Source: a bacterium (lineage in GTDB: Bacteria; Bdellovibrionota_C; UBA2361; RFPC01). From it: a stretch of 41,162 nucleotides of DNA. Where the stretch lies: NCBI GenBank assembly GCA_022763385.1, contig JALEGQ010000122.1:1-41162 (forward strand), read 5' to 3'. The position numbers and the translations under genes are program-made. Shown here in pieces: positions 1-7,961 of the stretch (position 1 is the stretch's first letter; the number at the start of each line of letters is the position of its first letter). The notes beneath the pieces were generated by a model. The model was given only the letters and a program-made list of their open reading frames with translations, did not search any database and had not been told where the DNA came from.

Positions 1-173
1 TACGTGCAGTACACTTTCGTCCTAAAAACTCGCCCAAAGCCCCAATCTGCACTACTCTTGTGGCTCTACGAACAAATTTTTATGCAACGCTGGGGTCTAC
101 ATTTCGAAAAATCTTCAGCGTGATACTCTGCATCCTAAGAGGTCAAAGGGTTTGCAGGGGAGGGGCAAGACCG

Positions 174-605
174 GTGAAGAGTTCAGGAGTAGGAATCGTT
201 GCTGTTGGGGGGACCGTTGATTTTGCGCTTCTCGACGATCCGAAGCAGACCACCGCGGTGCTCGTGAAAGGCGTCGAAGAGGTGCTTGCCGCTATCCATG
301 CTTCTCGGTTTGAGGACCCGCAGAGTTGCTACCGTGAACAGCTTCCACTGCTTGCTACCAAGCTTCACGACCTCTACGTCTCCATTGATTTTCTGAGAAC
401 TCCGAAATCGCACGGGGTGATGCCGAGCAATACGGAATCCTTTCAACTTGAGGTTGCCACGAGCTATCGAACGGTTTCCGCTTTCCTCTCCTTCTCCGAG
501 GAGACGATTACTTTCACCGATTGGAGCTCCCTAAGCCGCACGGTCTCGCAGCTCGATATCGCCGCCAAGGGGTTTGTAGAGAAATTCTCCGACCCGTCTC
601 ATTGA
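174..605 (+). CDS. hypothetical protein, 143 aa
   Basis: I do not recognise this protein and propose no function. It reads as a soluble, mostly alpha-helical protein with no signal peptide, membrane segment or cysteine cluster. The frame is open from GTG 60, but the GTG at 174 is preferred because a purine-rich Shine-Dalgarno (GGGGAGGGG) lies about 8 nt upstream. The residues before it are arginine and cysteine rich and unlike the rest. It converges on yraN: its stop ends 5 nt before the yraN stop, so no room is left for a dedicated terminator. Everything upstream of 60 lies at the window edge, so a promoter cannot be judged. Existence of the gene is likely; identity is unknown. Confidence 0.6.
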   Translation: MKSSGVGIVAVGGTVDFALLDDPKQTTAVLVKGVEEVLAAIHASRFEDPQSCYREQLPLLATKLHDLYVSIDFLRTPKSHGVMPSNTESFQLEVATSYRTVSAFLSFSEETITFTDWSSLSRTVSQLDIAAKGFVEKFSDPSH

Positions 606-609
606 CCGG

Positions 610-1104
610 TTACCAGTGCGCCTTAAAGGCGTCTTCGTAGTGATGTGAACGGAGAGGGGAGGTGCTCCTCTGGCTCGGATCTTTGGAGATGGCATCTCCG
701 GTCACGATCGAGAAGAGATCAAAGCGACACCGGATGTAGTGGAAACGCCGGAGTTTCTGCCGTGAGCGTCTCCGGTACAGCGCCCCAAGCCGGTAGAGCC
801 GTTCCTCTTTCTCGTCATTCACCCACTCATTCATCGGAAAGTAGGGGGACCCCGTGCGGCGGGTCTTCACCTCAACGAAGGCCAGCGTGGTTCCACGGTG
901 ACATACGATATCGAGCTCTCCATCGCGCACTCGCCAATTGCGGTCGATGATCACATACCCTTCTCGTTGGAGCTGAGCAGCGGCGTAGGCTTCACCCCAC
1001 GGGCCAACCTCCGTCCAAGGAAACGAGCCTTCCTCCACCTGCGCAACGGGAAAACAGGCATCCTCACAAAAGCTACGCCCGAAGAGCGCTCTCGGGAGCC
1101 TCAT
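610..1104 (-). CDS. yraN: YraN/UPF0102 family endonuclease-like protein
   Basis: Small protein of the UPF0102 (YraN) family, which has a restriction-endonuclease-like fold; its cellular role is poorly defined. The family core is visible: GPWGEAYAAAQLQREGY, then NWRVRDGELDIVCHRG and LAFVEVKTRR, carrying the acidic and lysine residues expected of a PD-(D/E)XK site (E, D, ExK). The ATG at 1104 is chosen because GAGGAG lies just upstream, although the spacing is very short; a GTG at 1038 is an alternative closer to the usual family length. The open frame extends to 1383, but that part only shadows rnhB. The start overlaps the end of rnhB by about 30 nt, so the two are probably translationally coupled. 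The rnhB-yraN order is common in proteobacteria. Confidence 0.85.
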   Translation of the reverse strand: MRLPRALFGRSFCEDACFPVAQVEEGSFPWTEVGPWGEAYAAAQLQREGYVIIDRNWRVRDGELDIVCHRGTTLAFVEVKTRRTGSPYFPMNEWVNDEKEERLYRLGALYRRRSRQKLRRFHYIRCRFDLFSIVTGDAISKDPSQRSTSPLRSHHYEDAFKAHW

Positions 1105-1843
1105 ACTCCTCAGCTGCCAACGGAGGAGCGAGGAGTGCGTGGTACTCCTCGGGACCGGCCTCTTGGGATGAGAGGCAGAACTCATCTCCCGCTCCGGTAA
1201 GGGGGAGCGGTATCCGTTCTGCGCTCGTTTGGGCTTCTCCTGCTGGTGGAAGGAGGGCTGCCACCGTGCGAAAAGTGCGTCGGTGAATCGGTGAAACACC
1301 GAGCTGCTCCAACGCTGCTCGATGGGTCTTCGTCGGGTATCCTTTGTGTTTTTCAAATCCATAGCCGGGATAAAGCTCCTCATACACGTTCATGAGCCTA
1401 TCTCGCCATACCTTTGCCACTATTGAAGCCGCGCCGATCTCAGGATGAAGTAGGTCTCCCTTTATAATCGGCTGAAAGGGGAGATTTGTTGTCAATTTTA
1501 TCGTTCCATCAACGAGAGCTCGGTCTGCCTCCACCAGAGCGAGCGCTCGAGACATCGCGGCCTCGGTCGCTCGGAGGATATTGAGCTGATCGATAGTCCT
1601 CGGTCCGAGCGCTACCACCGACCAGGAGGAGGCCCGCTCGAGGATCTCTTCTACGAGGACCTCCCGCCTTCGGGCGGTGAGTTTCTTGGAATCGTAAAAG
1701 TGTTCTATCGACTCACCATCGGCCAGGGGAGCGCCGGGAGTCGCCTTCCGTTCAAAGACCACGGCCGCTGCCACCACTGGCCCGGCGAGCGGCCCGCGCC
1801 CCACCTCGTCGATCCCAGCGGTCAGTACGGTCTCTTCTGTCAT
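1073..1843 (-). CDS. rnhB: ribonuclease HII
   Basis: RNase HII cleaves RNA in RNA-DNA hybrids and starts removal of misincorporated ribonucleotides. The N-terminus has the diagnostic AGIDEVGRGPLAGPVVAAAV with the catalytic Asp-Glu pair, followed by DSKKLTARRR, VDGTIK, and HPEIGAASIVAKVWRDRLM containing the later acidic residue. GYGFEKHKGYPTKTH and a final PIHRRTF end the conserved domain near residue 200. About 50 further residues, Ala/Glu/Pro-rich and apparently disordered, make it longer than usual; this tail encodes the region where yraN begins. ATG 1843 lies 6 nt after the stop of the preceding membrane-protein gene, so the three genes look like one operon. Confidence 0.97.
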   Translation of the reverse strand: MTEETVLTAGIDEVGRGPLAGPVVAAAVVFERKATPGAPLADGESIEHFYDSKKLTARRREVLVEEILERASSWSVVALGPRTIDQLNILRATEAAMSRALALVEADRALVDGTIKLTTNLPFQPIIKGDLLHPEIGAASIVAKVWRDRLMNVYEELYPGYGFEKHKGYPTKTHRAALEQLGVSPIHRRTFRTVAALLPPAGEAQTSAERIPLPLTGAGDEFCLSSQEAGPEEYHALLAPPLAAEEYEAPESALRA

Positions 1844-1849
1844 GCGTAT

Positions 1850-2215
1850 CTACCGGTGACGATACTTTTCCGAAGGCCGCGGCAACTTGTCGATCTTTGG
1901 ACGACGGGTCTGTCCGATCGTGATCGCTGCCAGATAGAGCACCGCGGGGAGGAGGAAGACCCGCACCATCGGCTTGGGTACCCACTCGCCGAAGAGGAAG
2001 TCCACATGACCGCCCTGGATGATCAGAAAATCGATGAACGCGGTGACCGCTGAGCACCCGGTGAGAAAAAGAGCCTGGCGAAAGAGATCTCGTGGCTCCT
2101 CGTTGCGCTTCTTGCCCCTCTTGACCACCGAAGCCTGCTCAAGATAGCTCCAGAGCGCGAGGAGAAAGAACAGCACGGGAACACCGATCCAGATTCCTGC
2201 GAGCACATATATCAT
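1850..2215 (-). CDS. small membrane protein of unknown function
   Basis: Protein of 121 residues with about three hydrophobic segments: residues 1-22 (MIYVLAGIWIGVPVLFFLLA), a central one around SAVTAFIDFLIIQ, and VRVFLLPAVLYLAAITI near the end. A basic stretch (KRGKKRNEEPRD) follows the first and a basic tail ends the protein. I do not recognise a family. The ATG at 2215 is preferred over an in-frame ATG at 2275 because AGGGGA precedes it and the hydrophobic segment starts there. It appears to be the first gene of the rnhB-yraN operon, 6 nt upstream of rnhB. It diverges from the plus-strand gene beginning at 2274, leaving only about 58 bp for two promoters. Confidence 0.7.
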   Translation of the reverse strand: MIYVLAGIWIGVPVLFFLLALWSYLEQASVVKRGKKRNEEPRDLFRQALFLTGCSAVTAFIDFLIIQGGHVDFLFGEWVPKPMVRVFLLPAVLYLAAITIGQTRRPKIDKLPRPSEKYRHR

Positions 2216-2273
2216 ACGGGTTCCCCTGAGGTCCGAAATTACCGCCTTCTGCCGAGTCCCGAGACGGAGTACC

Positions 2274-2711
2274 ATGGGACCGGCTGCTATGGAAATCTAC
2301 CGGTATTTTCACCCGCATCACAACCCACGGCTTTTCCGCACCCCGCTGCGGCGACAGGAGGTGGGAGAGTTGCACCAAGCTTCTTCAGAGCTTCGGAAGG
2401 CGATCGAACGGGCTCGACTGCGCACTGAGCGATCCTCCTCGGAGAGCCTCTCCCCGCAGCTCTTTGATGATGCCTTGAATGCGGTTCGGGTTCTTGAAAG
2501 CTCTCTCAAGTCGCTCCGGGATCTCCATGAGGGGGACTCTACGAGCGCGGTGCAATCTCTTGTTGAGGAGCGTGAGGGGCTGAAGGGGTGGGAGAGTTGG
2601 GCTCGTATCGTTGCAGAGCAGCTCGAAGCCGAAGAGCCCACCGACCGGGAGAATCCAGAGCATCTCCTTACCGGAACGCTTCCCCCGGAGCTGCATCTTA
2701 AAAGGGAATAA
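2274..2711 (+). CDS. hypothetical protein, 145 aa, helical
   Basis: Unrecognised, probably cytoplasmic protein. A His/Arg-rich N-terminus (MEIYRYFHPHHNPRLF from the second Met) is followed by charged, alpha-helical sequence with coiled-coil character (residues about 30-115, rich in Leu, Glu and Arg). There are no cysteines or membrane segments. ATG 2274 has GGAG about 6 nt upstream; ATG 2289 is an in-frame alternative. It lies 41 bp before the LOG-family gene on the same strand and may be cotranscribed with it. It has no sequence feature that suggests an activity. Confidence 0.6.
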   Translation: MGPAAMEIYRYFHPHHNPRLFRTPLRRQEVGELHQASSELRKAIERARLRTERSSSESLSPQLFDDALNAVRVLESSLKSLRDLHEGDSTSAVQSLVEEREGLKGWESWARIVAEQLEAEEPTDRENPEHLLTGTLPPELHLKRE

Positions 2712-2752
2712 CACCGGAAGGGTGAATACCCAGCGAAGAAAGAGACCCCCAT

Positions 2753-3547
2753 ATGACCGACCTCCCAGAGATCCCCGATGAAGTAGATCAAACCACCGTT
2801 TCAGAGGCTAGTGCCGAAGATGTCGCGGAGCAGGAAGCCCTCCGCCAGCAACGAAAGGAGCGTCGCAAGCACCTTGATGAGCGGCTCCGCAGTCTGCACC
2901 AACGGGCACTTGTCATCGAGAAACAGCTTCACGAACTCAGAGATGGTCGTTTTTATCGGACCTGTATCTTTGGAAGTGCCCGTATCAAGCCCGACAACGT
3001 GGAATACCAAGAGGTGTTTTCTCTCGCTCGTATGCTCGCCTGGGAGGGGATAGATATCCTTACGGGGGGCGGGCCGGGATTGATGGAGGCCGCGAACAAA
3101 GGAGCAAAGCTCGGGCAACAGGAGAAGCAGTCAAAGAGCATGTCGTTTGGGCTCTCGATTCAACTTGAGTTCGAGCCCGAACCGAATAGTCACCTCGATG
3201 TGAAGCGACACCACCACAAGTTTTCTTCCCGACTCGATGATTTTATGCGGCTCTCTGATTCCGTAATCGCGACTCCAGGGGGAATCGGAACGGTTCTTGA
3301 GCTCTTCTTTGCGTGGCAGCTCATTCAGGTGAAACACCTTCCTCCTCGCCCGATCGTCTTGATGGATAAGAGCTTTTGGTGCGGCATGATTGAGTGGATG
3401 AAGGAGGTGGTCCTTGCACGGGGGTTGGTGAGCGCGAAGGACTTCGATGTGATTACGATCGTGGATACGCCGGAAGAGGTCTTTCAGGTGATCTCCGAAC
3501 ACCATAAGCTTGTGGCAAAAGACGCGCAGCAAGCCGCCGGGAAGTGA
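2753..3547 (+). CDS. LOG-family (lysine decarboxylase-like) Rossmann protein
   Basis: Belongs to the TIGR00730/LOG group, whose studied members hydrolyse nucleoside 5'-monophosphates, including cytokinin ribotides, at the N-glycosidic bond. The signature is present: ILTGGGPGLMEAANKGA around residue 105, and TPGGIGTVLELFFAWQL around residue 175, matching PGGxGTxxE. The first 65 residues are acidic and then coiled-coil-like, an extension absent from the shortest LOG proteins. Substrate cannot be read from sequence, and a lysine decarboxylase label would be wrong. ATG 2753 is the only good start; its Shine-Dalgarno (AAAGAG) is weak. The stop is 8 nt from the end of a convergent small gene. Confidence 0.9.
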   Translation: MTDLPEIPDEVDQTTVSEASAEDVAEQEALRQQRKERRKHLDERLRSLHQRALVIEKQLHELRDGRFYRTCIFGSARIKPDNVEYQEVFSLARMLAWEGIDILTGGGPGLMEAANKGAKLGQQEKQSKSMSFGLSIQLEFEPEPNSHLDVKRHHHKFSSRLDDFMRLSDSVIATPGGIGTVLELFFAWQLIQVKHLPPRPIVLMDKSFWCGMIEWMKEVVLARGLVSAKDFDVITIVDTPEEVFQVISEHHKLVAKDAQQAAGK

Positions 3548-3554
3548 TCGTGTC

Positions 3555-3824
3555 CTACCCCTTATAGCCTGCCATCCATTGGAGCATGAGCTTTGCCCAC
3601 TCCTCGTATGAGCCGTGGCGCTGTTTTCGATCAGGCCCCATCTGTTTGATGAATTGGTGTTCGTCAAACTTCCCCTTCGCCACGGAGTGGATCTGGCCAC
3701 GGAGGGAATTTACCCGTTCTGCGGTCTCGCAATCGATAAAGCTCTCTACCGCCCGTTTATCGAGCACGCCAGGGTGAGCGTAGGTTTTCTTCCAGTAGAT
3801 AATCTCGGGATAGTATGTCGCCAT
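3555..3824 (-). CDS. small hypothetical protein, 89 aa
   Basis: Unrecognised soluble protein, rich in Tyr, Lys, His and Trp (MATYYPEIIYWKKTYAHP at the N-terminus, HGSYEEWAKLMLQWMAGYKG at the end). Amino-acid usage looks natural rather than that of a shadow frame, and it exactly fills the space between the LOG gene stop at 3547 and the divergent fusion gene at 3876. The Shine-Dalgarno is weak (AGAAGG about 20 nt upstream), so the start is uncertain. The competing plus-strand reading of this interval is only a 5' extension of the fusion gene, outside its conserved domains. Function unknown. Confidence 0.6.
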   Translation of the reverse strand: MATYYPEIIYWKKTYAHPGVLDKRAVESFIDCETAERVNSLRGQIHSVAKGKFDEHQFIKQMGPDRKQRHGSYEEWAKLMLQWMAGYKG

Positions 3825-3837
3825 AAGTTGAAGCTCA

Positions 3838-3867
3838 TTGACCTTCTGCGGGTAATCTTAGCACAAT
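3838..3867 (+). promoter_or_regulatory. candidate sigma70-type promoter for the nucleotidyltransferase-HAD gene
   Basis: TTGACC (3838-3843) and CACAAT (3862-3867) are separated by 18 nt. The -35 matches consensus at five of six positions and the -10 at four. A transcript would start about 3874, two bases before ATG 3876, and no Shine-Dalgarno is visible upstream of that ATG. The arrangement fits a leaderless or nearly leaderless mRNA. Pattern match only. Confidence 0.35.
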
Positions 3868-3875
3868 CTCATCGT

Positions 3876-4982
3876 ATGACGAGAGCGAAGCGAGATCCGG
3901 TGCACCAAGAAAAAAAGATATTCCAAGCAGCGCTCCCCGAGCTTTCGGCGCAGTGGCGTCGTGAGGGGAAGACGGTTGGCTACACCTCGGGAGTATTTGA
4001 CATCCTGCACCGCGGGCATGTGGAGTACCTCACCAAGGCCGCTGAGCAGTGCGATATCCTCGTCGTTGGAGTCAACAGCGACTCCTCCGTCAGGCAACTC
4101 AAAGGGCCTGAGCGGCCCATCCAGGGAGAAGACGATCGCCTCGCCGTGATCGTCGGGCTTGAGGCAGTTTCTCACGCCTTTCTCTTTTCGGAGAAGAATA
4201 ACAACCGCAACATCGAGCTTCTGAAGCCAGATCTCTATCTGAAGGCTGGAGACTACGATCGGTCACGGTTGAGCTCCGCGCCACTCGTTGAGAGCTACGG
4301 CGGAGAGATCGTCTTTATCCCTTTTGTCGAAGGCCGTTCCTCCACAGGAGTGATCGAAAAGATTCAGGCGGCAGGGCTTGCTCACGCAGAGCCACTCCCG
4401 AGCCCCAATCCTGCTCCCGCCGCCTTTCTCGATCGAGACGGAACCATCTGTCGCCACGTGCAGTACCTCAGTGAGCCAGAAAAGTTTGAACTTCTCCCTG
4501 GGGTTACGACCGCTCTCCAACGCCTTCAGAAAGCCGGCTACCGCCTCGTTGTTATCACGAACCAGCCTGGGATCGGCTTTGGCTACTTTACCCGGGAGGA
4601 CTTCTACCGGGTGAACCTCGCCATGCTGAAACAGCTCAGTGGAGCAGGAATCCTCATCGATAAGATCTATTTTTCTCCGGCAACACAGGCGGAGCAGAGT
4701 TCGTGTCGCAAACCCGGTACGGCTCTTGGGGAGCGCGCGATCGCCGAGCTCGCCCTTCTCAGGGAAGATTCCATTATGTTCGGGGATGCAGCCTCAGATA
4801 TCGAGTTTGCGAAAAACCTCGGGTGCATGAGCTGTCAGATTCTTACCGAAGACCCCCCCGAAGATCCCCCGCGGATCTCTTCTGCTGATGGGGAGCCAGG
4901 ACGCCACTTCCGGGCGGCGACCCTTCTTGAAGGGGTGACCCACTTTTTGGCGAGTGCGAAAACTCAGGAAAAGCCCTCGTGA
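3876..4982 (+). CDS. fusion: HldE C-terminal-like heptose-1-phosphate adenylyltransferase + GmhB-like HAD phosphatase
   Basis: Two LPS-heptose-type domains in one chain of 368 residues. Residues about 35-170 are a cytidylyltransferase-fold nucleotidyltransferase like the C-terminal half of HldE/RfaE: GVFDILHRGHVEYL (HxGH motif), VGVNSDSSVRQLKGPERP, and LKPDLYLKAGDY. Residues about 185-340 are a HAD phosphatase resembling GmhB: FLDRDGTI (DxDGT nucleophile), VVITNQPGIGFGYF, SCRKPG, and MFGDAASDIEFA. The CPH...CxC zinc ligands usual in GmhB are mostly replaced (FSPATQAEQSSCRKP). The likely role is activation of ADP-heptose or a related nucleotide sugar. The start at ATG 3876 lacks a Shine-Dalgarno. 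The stop overlaps the next start (GTGA), so the reductase is translationally coupled. Confidence 0.85.
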   Translation: MTRAKRDPVHQEKKIFQAALPELSAQWRREGKTVGYTSGVFDILHRGHVEYLTKAAEQCDILVVGVNSDSSVRQLKGPERPIQGEDDRLAVIVGLEAVSHAFLFSEKNNNRNIELLKPDLYLKAGDYDRSRLSSAPLVESYGGEIVFIPFVEGRSSTGVIEKIQAAGLAHAEPLPSPNPAPAAFLDRDGTICRHVQYLSEPEKFELLPGVTTALQRLQKAGYRLVVITNQPGIGFGYFTREDFYRVNLAMLKQLSGAGILIDKIYFSPATQAEQSSCRKPGTALGERAIAELALLREDSIMFGDAASDIEFAKNLGCMSCQILTEDPPEDPPRISSADGEPGRHFRAATLLEGVTHFLASAKTQEKPS

Positions 4983-5953
4983 AGATACTCATAACGGGGA
5001 CCACGGGGTTTCTCGGTTCGCATCTGGTGGCGGCGCTCACCTCGCCATCAGACCCCTTAAGCAGAGAGCGAGTCATCTTTGCACTGAACCGGAGGCCCCC
5101 CCACCGCAATCATGCGCAGATCCACCCCTTCACCTGGGAGCACACCCCTCGTGGTGAACTCATCCTTCCGGAAGCGCTGCGAGAGAATCCCGCTTCGGAA
5201 GTTCTTCCCGATGTGATCATTCACACCGCCGCCATGAGCTCTTTTCCGGGGTGTGAAGAGAACCCCGAGGCCGCCCACCGCGCCAACGTGGCCGTGACCG
5301 AGCAGCTCGTTGCTTTTGCCGCTGCTCACGCTGTCTCCCTTATCTTTCTCTCTACTGATCTTATTTTTGATGGTAATCGTCCTCCGCCGGTTGGAGGCTT
5401 TCGGGTGAGCGATCGTCCGATGCCCCGCTCGGTATATGCCCGAACGAAATCTCTCGCAGAAGCGAAGGTTCAGCAGCTTGGCCCCCGTGGACTCATCCTC
5501 CGCACAAGCCTTCTCTACGGGAATGCGCTCTCCGACCACGGAGGGCCACTTCAGTGGGTCAAGAACGCCATCGAGCAACGTGCCCCGATCCCGGCTTTTA
5601 CCGATGAGTGGCGGACCCCCCTCGCTGTTGAAGAGTTGGTGGCGGTCATTTTATGTTGTCTTGAGCGCAAGACACTCGGCGGTAGCATCCTCCACTGTGC
5701 TGGTACCGAGCGGGTCAGTCGGTACGATTTTCTTCAGGCAGTTCTTGAGACCCTCGGGGCAGACCTGGAGCTCTTAAGCCCCACCAGCCGCACCACTGTC
5801 GGTGGGCCGCCCCGTCCTGCAGATGTTTCTCTCGCTGCTGATGAAATGAGTGCTCTCCTCGGCCGACCCCCTCTCCCCATCCGAGCAGCTCTGAAGAGGA
5901 GTCTTGGTGGGTCGTCCGAAAACAGCACCGATTGTGCTCCAGTAACATCATAA
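4979..5953 (+). CDS. RmlD-like NAD(P)-dependent sugar-nucleotide reductase/epimerase
   Basis: Extended short-chain dehydrogenase of 324 residues. A glycine-rich nucleotide-binding loop opens the protein (KILITGTTGFLGSHLV), followed by an AAMSSFPGCEENPEAAHRAN segment, LIFLSTDLIFDG, and the catalytic YxxxK in SVYARTKSLAE. The pattern is closest to RmlD/dTDP-4-dehydrorhamnose reductase and related 6-deoxy or heptose reductases. Start GTG 4979 overlaps the previous stop by four bases and has AGGAAAAG at good spacing. Coupling to the nucleotidyltransferase-HAD fusion suggests that both modify one nucleotide sugar, for example a heptose for surface polysaccharide. The exact substrate is not visible. 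Confidence 0.85.
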   Translation: MKILITGTTGFLGSHLVAALTSPSDPLSRERVIFALNRRPPHRNHAQIHPFTWEHTPRGELILPEALRENPASEVLPDVIIHTAAMSSFPGCEENPEAAHRANVAVTEQLVAFAAAHAVSLIFLSTDLIFDGNRPPPVGGFRVSDRPMPRSVYARTKSLAEAKVQQLGPRGLILRTSLLYGNALSDHGGPLQWVKNAIEQRAPIPAFTDEWRTPLAVEELVAVILCCLERKTLGGSILHCAGTERVSRYDFLQAVLETLGADLELLSPTSRTTVGGPPRPADVSLAADEMSALLGRPPLPIRAALKRSLGGSSENSTDCAPVTS

Positions 5954-6116
5954 GGGAGCAGAGGGGAGATCCGGCCACTGCCGGGATGAGGTGAAGACCC
6001 CCTCCTCTGAATTTTCTGGTCATGGAGAATGCTTCGCAGTACACTGGGGAGAGGGGCAAAAGGGCGAATAAGAGAGCATCTGTGAAGGGTGCCGCACTAA
6101 TAGACGGAGAACGAAC

Positions 6117-6779
6117 GTGGGCTGGTGGACAAACGACGACGAACAGAATGACCGAAAAGAAAACAATCACGAGGCTCCCGTAACGCCAGCGCGTGCTCCC
6201 GAGAACAAGAACCTAGCGACAGCGCCACGGACAACACCAGCTCCTCAAGCAGCTCCAACGGCAACCGATGGCACCTACGATGAGAAAAAGTACGGCACCG
6301 TCCGGTCAGCGCTCAGTGATGGCACGGTTATTCAGGGAAAGCTCAGTTTTGACACTCCTGTTCGCATTGACGGGAAGCTCATGGGGGAAGTCTTCTCCTC
6401 GAGCGTCCTCATCGTTGGCCCGCAGGGCAGCGTCGCTGCTGATGTGAATGTCGAGACCCTCGTGGTCTTTGGCTCGGTTTCTGGCGAAGTAAAAGCCCGC
6501 AAGCGACTCGAACTTCACGCTTCTGGAGAGGTGATCGGAAATATCGAAACCCCATCGCTCGTGATCGAAGATGGAGCCTACTTCGAAGGTGCATGCGCCA
6601 TGAGTGCGGGCGATAAGCGTATCCCGCAAAAGAGCGCTACAGCCGCCACAGAGGCAAAGAAAGAGAGCGAGCCCACCAAGATCGTCTCCGCGGAAGTCGG
6701 CGGAGTCGCCGCCTCTCAGAGCGCTTCGAAGGGCAAAACCCCCCGGAAAAACACCGAATCCGGAAAAGCGCTCCACTAA
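6117..6779 (+). CDS. bactofilin family cytoskeletal protein
   Basis: Bactofilins self-assemble without nucleotide into filaments that scaffold cell-shape, stalk, motility or chromosome functions at the membrane. The hallmark beta-helical DUF583 core spans residues about 60-165: DGTVIQGKLSFDTPVRIDG, LMGEVFSSSVLIVGPQG, VAADVNVETLVVFGSVSGEV, and LHASGEVIGNIETPSLVIEDGAYFEG. It is flanked by disordered Pro/Ala-rich N-terminal and Lys/Ser-rich C-terminal tails, as is typical. GTG 6117 has ACGGAGA about 6 nt upstream; the 163-bp upstream gap holds only a short imperfect GC hairpin near 5970. The stop codon opens a 34-bp repeat. Wall-elongation genes elsewhere in the window are functionally related but not adjacent. 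Confidence 0.93.
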   Translation: MGWWTNDDEQNDRKENNHEAPVTPARAPENKNLATAPRTTPAPQAAPTATDGTYDEKKYGTVRSALSDGTVIQGKLSFDTPVRIDGKLMGEVFSSSVLIVGPQGSVAADVNVETLVVFGSVSGEVKARKRLELHASGEVIGNIETPSLVIEDGAYFEGACAMSAGDKRIPQKSATAATEAKKESEPTKIVSAEVGGVAASQSASKGKTPRKNTESGKALH

Positions 6780-6811
6780 AAATTCGTCCCTGGTACGACT
6801 TTCCCCTTTTT
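6778..6811 (+). repeat. palindromic repeat family A, copy 1 (at bactofilin stop codon)
   Basis: The segment starts with the last two bases of the bactofilin TAA stop: AAAATTCGTCCC, a six-base variable centre (TGGTAC), then GACTTTCCCCTTTTT. The same 33-base unit, with three differences in the variable centre, occurs in reverse orientation at 8041-8074. A half copy lies at 7960-7977. The placement directly on a stop codon and the terminal T-run suggest a REP-like element that may also act as a 3' end signal. Confidence 0.75.
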
Positions 6812-6878
6812 CATGCGAGGAGGGGCGAGAATAGTCGCATAACACCGGAAAGGATCGGGCTCGCGCTCGAGGATTTCC

Positions 6879-7961
6879 ATGTTTGCAACGCGAAGAAATT
6901 TACCGGAACTGCCCCGTGCGAGGTCGATACAAGATGAGTCGCAGAGCTTTGAAGCACTGGACTCTCAGCCAAAGACCCGGCTTCACTTTCTCCCCTTTAA
7001 GGCAGAGATCGCCCGTATCTTTACGGCAGCCCAGGAGCTTCACCACTGGAGGGTAGAGCAAGGTCACAAGCGGAGCGATGACCCCATCCAGATTCTTGAG
7101 GTTGGAGGAGGAGGGGGAACGCTTGCCCGAGCGATCCTCGAGATAGCCGGGCTGAACGACATCGCTCTTAAAATCACCAATGTGGAGCCCCGGACCTTCT
7201 CCAACGGACTCTCTCATCCCTGCTACGACCAGTTCGTGATGACCTCATCGGAATATCTCGATCTCTGCTTCTGCGAAGAGTCCGAGCTCCGAGCAGACTA
7301 TCGACGATTGGTAGCCCTGTTGGAGGAAGGAGAGAAAACCTTCAATGCTGATTATGACCCGGAGACCGACCGCCCGGAGGAGCCCTATAGAGCGGAGTTG
7401 ATGGAAGCAGAAGAGAAGGTACGTGGACACTTTCGAGATCGAGAGACCTGCTTTGATATCGTTCTTAACTCCTGGATGCCCCTGCTGCAAAACTTTTCTC
7501 GCGATCTGGAGCTGTGTGGCGGGGCTGGCATCGTCTATGCGCTCAGTTCTGATGGCGCTACCGGAGTTCCCACTCCAAAAATGGCCCATGATCTGGAGCA
7601 TCAGATACAGTACGCCTGGCAAGGGAACTCGTATGCCGGAAGCCCCCTCTATCACAACCGGGCAGTATGGATGAATGTCTCCAGTGCCCAAGCAAGACAC
7701 GCTTCCTGGCTTCGACCGACAGAAAGGAGAAATCCTCCGTTCTCGGGTGCCGTTCTCGTCCAGACCCGAGCCGATATCTCGCAACCACTTGATCTCTCAA
7801 CTGAATCGCTTGACCTCGGGCAGCCGTATTCCTGGGAAGCGGAGCTCACTGAGCGAACAGGCCCCATCACCCCAGTCCACAACATCCCCGACTCAGAGAA
7901 TTTCGACTACTTCCGCTTCTTTCAAGAAGAGCGCGCCCGCCTTATCGCAAAACGTCGATAA
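6879..7961 (+). CDS. putative SAM-dependent methyltransferase-like protein
   Basis: Protein of 360 residues. ILEVGGGGGTLARAILE (about residues 72-88) looks like methyltransferase motif I, a Rossmann SAM-binding loop, and ITNVEP shortly after could be the acidic second motif. FDIVLNSWMPLL fits motif IV. Between these lies a long Glu-rich helical insert (about 130-190). The second half (PKMAHDLEHQIQYAWQGNSYAGSP, then WLRPTERRNPPFSG) has no assignment. ATG 6879 has GAGG upstream. It stands alone between two inverted copies of repeat family A, one of which begins inside its TAA. A methyltransferase fold is likely; the substrate is unknown. Confidence 0.65.
   Translation: MFATRRNLPELPRARSIQDESQSFEALDSQPKTRLHFLPFKAEIARIFTAAQELHHWRVEQGHKRSDDPIQILEVGGGGGTLARAILEIAGLNDIALKITNVEPRTFSNGLSHPCYDQFVMTSSEYLDLCFCEESELRADYRRLVALLEEGEKTFNADYDPETDRPEEPYRAELMEAEEKVRGHFRDRETCFDIVLNSWMPLLQNFSRDLELCGGAGIVYALSSDGATGVPTPKMAHDLEHQIQYAWQGNSYAGSPLYHNRAVWMNVSSAQARHASWLRPTERRNPPFSGAVLVQTRADISQPLDLSTESLDLGQPYSWEAELTERTGPITPVHNIPDSENFDYFRFFQEERARLIAKRR

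Noticed and set aside
3131..3700. 189-codon minus-strand frame opposite the LOG gene
   Set aside because: It overlaps strongly conserved LOG motifs on the other strand and has no recognisable domain.
3615..3875. Long 5' extension of the nucleotidyltransferase-HAD gene
   Set aside because: The extra residues are not part of either domain and overlap a plausible minus-strand gene; ATG 3876 fits the family start.
7245..7784. Minus-strand frame opposite the methyltransferase-like gene
   Set aside because: No ribosome-binding site or domain; the plus strand carries the glycine-rich motif.
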